Shown here in pieces: positions 14,244 to 19,909 of a stretch of 19,909 bases of DNA. Positions within the stretch are counted from its first letter, which is position 1. Every line of letters starts with the position of its first letter. The notes beneath the pieces are model-generated. The model worked only from the letters and a program-made list of their open reading frames with translations, made no database searches and was not told where the DNA came from. This stretch comes from UBA11855 sp964591705 (GTDB taxonomy: Archaea > Thermoproteota > Bathyarchaeia > Bathyarchaeales > Bathycorpusculaceae): the NCBI GenBank assembly GCA_964591705.1, contig CAZQCX010000029.1, positions 1-19,909 of the forward strand. Reading direction: 5' to 3'. The position numbers were made by a program, and so were the translations under genes.

Positions 14244-14903
14244 TTACCGAAGTATAAGACCTACAATATTGGCGGTATCCGCCAGTGAAGAAACAATCAT
14301 GTCTGCACCTGCACTTGCCAGTTCTTCTGCACTATACACACCTGTAAGGATACCAAGGCAACTCATCCCTGCGGCCTTGGCTGCTTCTACGCCGAAAACC
14401 GAGTCTTCAACAACCAAGCATTCTTCTGGGCACAGTACCAAGCGCGATGCACATTTCAGAAAAATCTCAGGATGCGGTTTGAAACTAGAAACTTCCTCCG
14501 CGGTAACGACGACATCGAAAAAATGGAGCACCCCTAATTTAGCAAGCAGATGGTTTATAACCAGTTGGTTATTCATTGAAGCCAATGCAAGTTTAACGCT
14601 TCCCTTGAGCGAAGTGAGGAGTTCAATGGTTCCGGAAAAGAGCTTTACGCTGTCGCTCAGGTCTATTTCAGCTTGAATTTTTTGCTCTACGAGTCTCTGC
14701 ATGAGTACATTGTCGAAAGGTGTGTTTTTAGCCTGCAGAATTTCTCGAAATGTTTTGTCGGCCCCGATTCCGATTCGGCGAGCAATGAACTCGTCAGGGA
14801 CAGTCACACCTATTCCGTTCAAGACTCTCCTGAAGGAAAGAAGGATTGAATGTCTTGTGTCAGCGAGGGTTCCGTCCCAATCGAAAAGAACTCCTCTGAA
14901 CAT
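14244..14903 (-). CDS. HAD-superfamily phosphatase (phosphoglycolate phosphatase-like)
   Basis: 219 aa with all four HAD motifs: D8-W-D10-G-T-L nucleophile and acid; S-M-N-N after a hydrophobic strand near 119; K in S-S-F-K-P-H-P-E-I-F near 147; and V-V-E-D-S in the last motif near 171, followed by G-V-E-A-A-K-A-A-G-M. The cap between motifs I and II is helical, as in Gph/beta-phosphoglucomutase-type enzymes. They hydrolyse small phosphate esters such as 2-phosphoglycolate. The true substrate cannot be read from sequence. ProC ends 13 bp upstream on the same strand, so both are likely on one transcript, though no shared pathway is obvious. Confidence 0.9.
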   Translation of the reverse strand: MFRGVLFDWDGTLADTRHSILLSFRRVLNGIGVTVPDEFIARRIGIGADKTFREILQAKNTPFDNVLMQRLVEQKIQAEIDLSDSVKLFSGTIELLTSLKGSVKLALASMNNQLVINHLLAKLGVLHFFDVVVTAEEVSSFKPHPEIFLKCASRLVLCPEECLVVEDSVFGVEAAKAAGMSCLGILTGVYSAEELASAGADMIVSSLADTANIVGLILR

Positions 14904-14916
14904 CGAATCGCATCGG

Positions 14917-15723
14917 CTAGTTTACGCCCAGTTTCTCTCGGATAACCTGGCTTTTTTTGGCAGCCTCTTCTACCGCCCGCATCAGTGCTTGCCTTATCTG
15001 GCTGCCTTCAAGTTCGTATATGGCTTCGATGGTTGTTCCTCCTGGAGTGGTAACCATGTCTTTTATCTTGGACGGGTGCTCCTGTAACTCGATGACCAAT
15101 TTTCCAGTTCCTAGGACTGTCTGAGCTGCGCTGGTCAGCGCGATGTTTCTGGGCAAACCAACTCTTAGTCCAGCGTACATAAGAGACTCAATGATTATGG
15201 ACAAATAGCCAGGTCCGCTTCCGCTTAGGGCGGTTATTGCATCCATGTACTTTTCGTCGACTTCCTCGCTCATGCCCATTACGTCTAAGAGCGCTTTGAC
15301 CGTGGCTTTGTCAGTTGCTGTTATGTCACCATCACAAGAAAATGCTGTGTATGAAGCCTGAACAAGCGCAGCAACGTTTGGCATTATTCGGACAAATTTG
15401 CTTTCGGGAGCGATCCTTTTTAAGAACGTTAATGGCACCGTCGCTGCGACGGATATCACGAGTTTGCCATTCAATTCTTTGACCATTTCCTTTAGGACTT
15501 TGGCGACGTCGACTGGTTTTACGCAAACAAAGATGACGTCTGATTCAGCCGCTGCTTTGCGGTTGTCAGATGCAGCTGCAATCCCGAGTTGCTCCATTTC
15601 CTTGAGCCGTGAAAGCTGTACGTCGGTTGCTGTTATCTTTCCTTGATAATTGCTCTTGAGGAGGCTCTTCACGATGGCTCCGCCCATCATACCAGCGCCT
15701 ATGATTGCGATCTTGTCTGCCAT
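14917..15723 (-). CDS. proC: Pyrroline-5-carboxylate reductase
   Basis: 268 aa, the normal ProC length. It reduces 1-pyrroline-5-carboxylate to L-proline with NAD(P)H, the last step of proline synthesis. Seen: Rossmann loop G9-A-G-M-M-G; V-C-V-K-P near 66-70; R-I-M-P-N near 112-116; the catalytic helix start S-G-S-G-P-G-Y at 167-173; and M-V-T-T-P-G-G-T-T-I-E-A near 223-234. Most ProC proteins have G-S-G-P-A-Y, so the Gly is a small variation. GGAAGGT precedes the ATG at 15723 with standard spacing. It is followed at 13 bp by the HAD gene and preceded at 80 bp by Trm1 on the same strand. Confidence 0.96.
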   Translation of the reverse strand: MADKIAIIGAGMMGGAIVKSLLKSNYQGKITATDVQLSRLKEMEQLGIAAASDNRKAAAESDVIFVCVKPVDVAKVLKEMVKELNGKLVISVAATVPLTFLKRIAPESKFVRIMPNVAALVQASYTAFSCDGDITATDKATVKALLDVMGMSEEVDEKYMDAITALSGSGPGYLSIIIESLMYAGLRVGLPRNIALTSAAQTVLGTGKLVIELQEHPSKIKDMVTTPGGTTIEAIYELEGSQIRQALMRAVEEAAKKSQVIREKLGVN

Positions 15724-15803
15724 GATTTTTACCTTCCCACTAACTACCTGATATTGACACTTAAGCTTTTATTGCCAAAGTCTATCAAAAATATATGAAG
15801 CAA

Positions 15804-17030
15804 CTATCTAGATGGCGAAGCTACCAAGCGCCTTAATGTTTCTTGAACTTTCAAAGCTGGTGCTTCTGTTCTGAACCCGCGAGAATTGAAGTGGGTCGGA
15901 ACTGTTGCAAAACCAAGGTCGAGCATGGCCCTGATCATTGCGCCTAGTGGGGGAACAGGCAAAGACATTTTGCTGCTGAGCTTGTCGACCACATGGTACG
16001 TTGGGGATAGATCGACCTCTTTGCTTGTGAGCTCTACGAGGCGCGTTATTTTCACACTGTTCCGTAGCGCTCTTTTAACATTCTCACTTGAGATCTGTCT
16101 GCAGAACTGCTTGTCAAGAATCTTGTCGAGCCACAACGGACCTGCATAGTCCATTCTTGAGCTGCATTCGGGGCATTTCTCCGTTTTCTGAAGGATAGGT
16201 GACTTAGCAGTTTCTCTGTGAAAACAGCTGAAGCAGTGGAGTATGTAACCAAGTTTTCCTAGGCTTTCATCTGCTTTTTTTGCGCCATAGTGAATTTCAA
16301 CGTAGGCGCGTACATAGTGGTCGGTAGAGTGGCTGAAAACGGTTTGAATGCCTATGTCATGCTTTGCGGCAGTAGAAGCTATGGAGGCTACTAGTAGGCG
16401 CACTGCTAGCTCATGGCAATATTCGGTGCGGAGGGGTTTTCCGCCATATTTCCTCATGCATGCTTTAGGATGTACGCCGCAGAGGGGGGCAAGATCGGTG
16501 GCTGTTACTGCGAGAAGACCGTTGTTGCGGATCGCTCTGAGCGCCGAGTCTATGTAGGGCGCTGGAGAGCCAAAAGGGTCGAGATCAACAACATCGAATC
16601 TCTTTTTTGGTCCTCCATGGCAACTGAGGAGACAATTCGCATCTTGGTTTTCTATATGCACTATATCTTCCACATTGTTTGTTTTGACGTTGTGCCTTGC
16701 GAGTTTGACAGCTCGCTTGCTGATGTCATTGACCAGCACTTTCTTGATACCGTTGACCTCTACAGCATAGCGAATTCCCCGTATGCCGGAACTCGATAAT
16801 GGTTCACATATATACAGCTCTCTTTCTACTGCTTTTTGGTATGCCTGAAGAGCCAGCACGGAGAGGTCTCGGTTTAGTTCCATGACAGGGTTGTAGAAAA
16901 CTGGTGCTTTGGACGGTGCGTAGTCGGAAGGTTGGCGGATGTATGCGGTGAGTTTTGGGGTTAGGACATTCACTCGACCTTCTTTGATGGTTTGTGTGGG
17001 AAAATCGAAGTCCAAGTAACTAGCGGTCAA
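15804..17030 (-). CDS. trm1: tRNA (guanine(26)-N2)-dimethyltransferase Trm1
   Basis: 408 aa, typical for archaeal Trm1. Using S-adenosylmethionine, it dimethylates N2 of G26 in tRNAs. Seen: the diagnostic V-F-Y-N-P-V-M-E-L-N-R-D near residues 44-55; E-P-L-S-S-S-G-I-R-G of the SAM-binding loop; the catalytic D-L-D-P-F-G-S-P; and a zinc-type C-F-S-C...C-P-E-C pair near 267-300. The TTG start at 17028-17030 lies 11 nt after GGAGGAG (17042-17048). A second in-frame TTG five codons on is possible. Of the tRNAs here, tRNA-Ala and tRNA-Arg have G26, while tRNA-Pro has U26. Divergent from the THEP1 gene over an 86-bp gap. Confidence 0.96.
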   Translation of the reverse strand: MTASYLDFDFPTQTIKEGRVNVLTPKLTAYIRQPSDYAPSKAPVFYNPVMELNRDLSVLALQAYQKAVERELYICEPLSSSGIRGIRYAVEVNGIKKVLVNDISKRAVKLARHNVKTNNVEDIVHIENQDANCLLSCHGGPKKRFDVVDLDPFGSPAPYIDSALRAIRNNGLLAVTATDLAPLCGVHPKACMRKYGGKPLRTEYCHELAVRLLVASIASTAAKHDIGIQTVFSHSTDHYVRAYVEIHYGAKKADESLGKLGYILHCFSCFHRETAKSPILQKTEKCPECSSRMDYAGPLWLDKILDKQFCRQISSENVKRALRNSVKITRLVELTSKEVDLSPTYHVVDKLSSKMSLPVPPLGAMIRAMLDLGFATVPTHFNSRGFRTEAPALKVQETLRRLVASPSR

Positions 17031-17116
17031 ACTCAGATTGCTCCTCCATGTGGAAGTGTATTACGAGAAAGAATTTATCCTCATATTAGGCTTCTGATTT
17101 AGAGATTGTGTAGCCG

Positions 17117-17662
17117 TTGAAACGAGTTCTATTGTTGACAGGTAGCCCTAGCGTTGGAAAAACTACGGTTTTGACTAGAACCATCGAAGCTTTGGTGGAG
17201 AGAGGCTTCAGAGTTGGCGGAATGATTAGCAGAGAAGTGGGGGGCAACGGCGCGAGAGTTGGGTTTGAAATTATAGATATAGAAAGCTCCAAACGCGGTT
17301 GGCTAGCTCAAGTCAACCAGGGGAGTGGCCCTATAGTTGGCAGGTACCGTGTGAATGTTAAAGACTTAGAAGAAGTTGGTGTCGAATCAATTAAGCAGGC
17401 AATTCAGAACTGTGATGTTGGGGTCATAGATGAGATTGGTCCGATGGAGCTATTTTCTGAGAAGTTCGTGGATGCTGCGAGTAGGGCGTTGCAGAGTCAG
17501 AAGCTTGTATTGGCTGTGGTCCATTGGAAGGCTACGGACAGGCTTGTGGTTGATGCCAAGACTATGGATGACGCGGAGGTTTTTCTTGTGACCCTTGAGA
17601 ATAGGGGAAAAATCGCTGGAATAGTAGTATCGAAAGCTCTAAATTATCTGAAGAGGAGGTAG
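17117..17662 (+). CDS. THEP1-family nucleoside-triphosphatase
   Basis: 181 aa, full length for THEP1/NTPase_1. Walker A reads G9-S-P-S-V-G-K-T16 and Walker B reads V-G-V-I-D-E-I-G-P-M-E-L near residues 101-112, the family's characteristic D-E-I-G-x-M-E. Members hydrolyse ATP and other NTPs slowly, and their cell role is poorly known; links to nucleotide or RNA metabolism have been suggested. The start is a TTG at 17117 placed directly before M-K-R-V-L-L-L-T-G, the usual N-terminus; no strong ribosome-binding site is seen, so a short leader is likely. It is convergent with the HAD gene 16 bp downstream and divergent from trm1. Confidence 0.93.
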   Translation: MKRVLLLTGSPSVGKTTVLTRTIEALVERGFRVGGMISREVGGNGARVGFEIIDIESSKRGWLAQVNQGSGPIVGRYRVNVKDLEEVGVESIKQAIQNCDVGVIDEIGPMELFSEKFVDAASRALQSQKLVLAVVHWKATDRLVVDAKTMDDAEVFLVTLENRGKIAGIVVSKALNYLKRR

Positions 17663-17678
17663 TCAGCGCCTGCTCTCT

Positions 17679-18398
17679 TCAGCATCGTTCAAGTGCATCT
17701 AGCAGATCGTTCATGCTCTTTATCGTTTGGTCAGGGCAAATTCCTTTCGAGGTTTCTTGCAATCTACGCTCGATATAAACCGTCTTCATTCCGACGCTTT
17801 TTGCCCCTTCTATGTCAGCGTCTATTGTGTCTCCAACAAAAACAGCGTTCTCTGCATCAATCCCTAAAAGTTCAAGTGCCTTCAGGAAAATGTCTGGGCT
17901 GGGCTTGCGCTTATTAACCGCACCAGAAACAACTACAACATCAAAAAGGTCAGACAAACCGTGGAAGTGCAGGAGCTTTGTAACACACTCGGGAATTGCG
18001 AAATTTGAAACTACTCCCAGCTTGTACTTGCCGTATAGTTTTCTCAATGATTCAATAGCAGAATTGTCAGCACGAACAAAACTCATGAAAGTCTCGCAAA
18101 ACGCGTTTGTGGCTCCGACGACGGTGTCGCTTGAAACGGAACAATTATAGCCCAATTGCTCAAGTGTGTTGGCGATGCGAAGGTTGAAATGTGGCTCCTC
18201 CAGTCTCTTGTTTGCCTCAGCATAAAGTGCGTCTCTAGCCTTGACGTAGGCTTTTTCAAATTCTTCGAAGGTTACATCCACGCCTTTCGCTTTGACGTAT
18301 GCATATGCCTGCTTCAATGAGGGGTTGTAGAACGCGTGATCTCGTTCAATCATCATTAGAGTGTCGAACATGTCGAAGAGCACGGCTTTGATGGTCAT
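17679..18398 (-). CDS. HAD hydrolase with D-x-F motif I
   Basis: 239 aa. Motif I is F-D9-M-F-D-T-L, where the general-acid position (D+2) is Phe, as in haloacid-dehalogenase-like members rather than classical phosphatases. Motif II is V-V-S-N near 131-134; motif III is K-R-K-P-S-P-D-I-F near 163-171; motif IV is V-F-V-G-D-T-I-D-A-D-I-E-G near 187-199. A helical cap with several K and R residues lies between motifs I and II. The role may be dehalogenase-like, phosphonatase-like or phosphatase with an atypical acid; sequence does not settle it. The C-terminus carries C-P-D-Q-T-I-K, the usual HAD tail. ATG at 18398 has only a weak ribosome-binding site. Confidence 0.88.
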   Translation of the reverse strand: MTIKAVLFDMFDTLMMIERDHAFYNPSLKQAYAYVKAKGVDVTFEEFEKAYVKARDALYAEANKRLEEPHFNLRIANTLEQLGYNCSVSSDTVVGATNAFCETFMSFVRADNSAIESLRKLYGKYKLGVVSNFAIPECVTKLLHFHGLSDLFDVVVVSGAVNKRKPSPDIFLKALELLGIDAENAVFVGDTIDADIEGAKSVGMKTVYIERRLQETSKGICPDQTIKSMNDLLDALERC

Positions 18399-18533
18399 CT
18401 GTTAGATCTCACAGTCCAGAACGACATCAGGCTTAAAAACGATTACGCTTGACAAATGTTTTCGTCGCTGACATACCACGGACTCAGCTTTCTTTCAAGG
18501 CGAGATTAGAAGTGGGCTGTCAGAAGATACTTG

Positions 18534-18935
18534 CTAGTGGTGTGTTTCTGCGAGTTTTTTCATAAATTGGTCAGTCTTGTTCGAGGAAGATGCGACGCAG
18601 CCTTTACGCAACAGGTTCGCCGGAGGAAGATTGGCTCCGTTCTTGGTTTGTCCCTCATCCAGTGTCAGCAGCTCTGTTATTTCACTCTGGCGTCGGAGAA
18701 ACTCTATTCCTTTGCTTGTTGCAACGTAGATGTCTTTACCTCGGTTCGCGACTTTTTCTATTAGATTGATTTTGAGCATGAACTTCAGGTATTCGTTAAG
18801 TTGCGCGAAACTCAAGTTTGCTTTGTACATTATTTGGGTTTTCAATGTACCGTCTTCAGCGATCTCCAAGATTTCTGCAATTATGCGAAGTTTGTCTCTC
18901 CGTTTGGAGGTTCTTTCTTCGAATCGAGGATTCAT
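18534..18935 (-). CDS. Archaeal winged-helix transcription regulator (HTH_45-type)
   Basis: 133 aa. A winged helix fills residues 16-95: I-I-A-E-I-L-E-I-A near 18-26, then L-K-T-Q-I-M-Y-K-A-N-L-S-F-A-Q-L-N-E-Y-L as the helix-turn-helix, and Y-V-A-T-S-K-G-I-E-F-L after the wing. This wording is typical of the HTH_45-like regulators abundant in archaea. The N-terminus is strongly basic (R-T-S-K-R-R-D-K) and the C-terminal 40 residues are low in structure. AGAGGT sits 9 nt before the ATG at 18935. The target is unknown. It is divergent from the phosphodiesterase across about 180 bp, so regulation of that gene or of itself is possible. Confidence 0.9.
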   Translation of the reverse strand: MNPRFEERTSKRRDKLRIIAEILEIAEDGTLKTQIMYKANLSFAQLNEYLKFMLKINLIEKVANRGKDIYVATSKGIEFLRRQSEITELLTLDEGQTKNGANLPPANLLRKGCVASSSNKTDQFMKKLAETHH

Positions 18936-19116
18936 TTCTAGTTACCTCTTATAGATTTGTTCTCTATAACTCAGTTCGAAACAGGGCGTTTTAAGTCGTG
19001 TTTCGCAAGTTTTCATATGACAAATGCTGTAATATTATGCAAAAAAACCCTGCCTGCGAGAGCACATAGGAAGCTTTTTGTTCGTAAGCAGAGCAAACAA
19101 GATGACAGGGAAGCAT

Positions 19117-19611
19117 ATGCTTGTGGGCGTGATGTCGGATACACATGACAACTTGCCGCTGATTGACAAAGCCATTGAGCGATTAAATTCTGAAAGACTA
19201 GGTCTAGTTTTGCATGCAGGAGACTATGTTTCTCCTTTTGTTATCCCAAGGTTCAAGGCATTAAACTCGAGACTAGTTGGCGTTTTCGGCAACAACGACG
19301 GAGACCACGAACTCCTCAGGAAAAACTTCGCCGATTTGGAGAATTGCGAGTTGCGGGGAAGATTTGCAGTGATTAACGCTGAAGGATTCAAGATCGCGTT
19401 GCTCCATGGAAACGAGTCAGAACTTTTGACTGCGATAGTTGAGAGCGCTGGATTTGACGCTGTGGTTCATGGCCACACTCATGCCTCAGTGGTGAGATAT
19501 GGAAAAACCGTGGTTCTAAATCCTGGTGAGGTCTGCGGGTATCTCAGCGGAAAATCGACGATAGGCTTGCTCGAAACGCAAAAGCGAGAGGCTAGAATAG
19601 TTCAAATATAG
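19117..19611 (+). CDS. MJ0936/YfcE-type metallophosphodiesterase
   Basis: 164 aa from the ATG at 19117. The frame is open to a TTG at 19078, but family members start right at the first strand, as in M-L-V-G-V-M-S-D8-T-H10. AGGG at 19106-19109 lies upstream. An in-frame ATG at 19102 is the other choice. Metal ligands are D8 and H10; the D in H-A-G-D-Y; G-N-N-D in V-F-G-N-N-D-G-D; H in L-L-H-G-N-E; and H-G-H-T-H. N-P-G-E follows as in the family. These enzymes hydrolyse phosphodiesters with Mn or Ni; the natural substrate in archaea is unknown. Stands alone; a GTTCC/GGAAC hairpin at 19733-19749 lies downstream. Confidence 0.92.
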   Translation: MLVGVMSDTHDNLPLIDKAIERLNSERLGLVLHAGDYVSPFVIPRFKALNSRLVGVFGNNDGDHELLRKNFADLENCELRGRFAVINAEGFKIALLHGNESELLTAIVESAGFDAVVHGHTHASVVRYGKTVVLNPGEVCGYLSGKSTIGLLETQKREARIVQI

Positions 19612-19756
19612 TCTTACCGAATGCTCTGCACAACCTATTGTTCGAGAACAAACACCCGCTGATACTATAGGCTACCCTCGGTTCTCTTCTCTTGAAGCAA
19701 ACTCTGGACAACTAGGATTCTTTCTGCGAAGCGTTCCTCTTCGGGGAACAGATAGG

Positions 19757-19764
19757 CTTAAAAT
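19757..19764 (+). promoter_or_regulatory. TATA-like box of tRNA-Arg
   Basis: CTTAAAAT is centred about 32 nt before the first base of tRNA-Arg, suitable for transcription starting a few bases upstream of the mature 5' end. Weak to moderate match. Confidence 0.45.
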
Positions 19765-19792
19765 GAGCTTGGCATCCTTTATTCGAAAATGT

Positions 19793-19909
19793 GGGTCCGT
19801 AGCGCAGCACGGATACTGTTTGGGCATTGCTTTGAAAAGGCAAAGTCTAGATGGCACGGATAGCGCGTCAGCCTTCTAAGCTGAATGTCCTGGGTTCAAA
19901 TCCCAGCGG
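19793..19909 (+). tRNA. tRNA-Arg(TCT), cut by the window edge, with a D-loop insert
   Basis: Acceptor 5' strand GGGTCCG (19793-19799); the last three visible bases CGG pair with C5, C6 and G7, and four acceptor bases plus the discriminator lie outside. D-stem GCGC (19802-19805)/GCGC (19863-19866) encloses a 57-base stretch instead of about ten. G26 at 19867, anticodon stem TCAGC/GCTGA (19868-19872/19880-19884), loop C-T-TCT-A-A, anticodon TCT. Variable ATGTC, T-arm CTGGG-TTCAAAT-CCCAG. Removing 47 bases leaves a normal D-loop with A14 and GG18-19. The anticodon loop has no intron. Confidence 0.9.
19807..19862 (+). other. 47-nt D-loop insert (probable noncanonical intron) with 9-bp direct repeat
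   Basis: GCACGGATA occurs at 19807-19815 and again at 19854-19862, so the junction can be placed at any of ten positions. Between the copies are 38 bases. They pair in one register: 19816 with 19854, then inward to 19833 with 19837, with one A·A mismatch (19826/19844), six G·U pairs and a GAA loop. I tested every junction for a canonical 3-4-3 bulge-helix-bulge and found none. An intron with a relaxed motif is most likely; an insertion with target duplication is the rival. Confidence 0.6.

Noticed and set aside
19733..19749. GTTCCT/GGGAAC hairpin as the terminator of the phosphodiesterase gene.
   Set aside because: It is over 120 bp from the stop and lacks a T-rich tail; mentioned only in the gene entry.

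Overview
The window looks archaeal. It has a tRNA-Pro intron with a drawable bulge-helix-bulge motif, archaeal-type Trm1, an ERCC4/XPF-type nuclease, a THEP1-type NTPase, an archaeal winged-helix regulator, TATA-box promoters and many GTG/TTG starts. The moderate GC content, the tRNA introns and the quinone-type UbiA enzymes fit a TACK-group archaeon, perhaps Bathyarchaeia. That placement rests on general gene character, not on a marker-gene comparison.

Layout. Positions 1-2300: XPF-type nuclease, then a two-gene unit of an LEA2-like anchored protein and a four-helix membrane protein. Positions 2303-2419: tRNA-Pro(CGG) with a 39-nt intron at 37/38. Positions 2462-4805: flavodoxin and two divergently transcribed UbiA prenyltransferases. 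Positions 4820-5506: a QueT-type transporter behind a highly structured leader. Positions 5619-8403: a tight operon of a double-GNAT acetyltransferase, an unrecognised 455-aa protein and a small HExxH metallopeptidase-like protein. A convergent GT4 glycosyltransferase follows. Positions 9727-12988: TATA box, isoleucyl-tRNA synthetase and a tiny C2H2 zinc-finger protein. Positions 13042-13118: tRNA-Ala(CGC), then an unrecognised 182-aa protein and, on the minus strand, a 55-aa zinc-ribbon-like protein. Positions 14244-17030, minus strand: a HAD phosphatase, ProC and Trm1. Positions 17117-19611: THEP1 NTPase, a second HAD hydrolase, a winged-helix regulator and an MJ0936/YfcE-type phosphodiesterase. 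The right edge cuts tRNA-Arg(TCT), whose D-loop carries a 47-nt insert.

Translation and tRNA biology recur: IleRS, Trm1, three tRNAs (two interrupted) and a transporter of the queuosine/archaeosine-precursor family. The most interesting signal is the 4820-4960 leader of the QueT-type gene. The nine bases just before the proposed TTG start repeat a strand of an upstream helix, so one CTTAAC strand can pair either within the leader or with the ribosome-binding region. A second hairpin carries a CCTCC complement of the Shine-Dalgarno sequence and can form a pseudoknot with an A-rich loop. Together these suggest a translational switch, possibly for a 7-deazaguanine. The second strongest signal is the tRNA-Arg D-loop insert, which is bounded by a 9-bp direct repeat and folds as a single hairpin. 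The third is the GNAT / 455-aa / HExxH operon.
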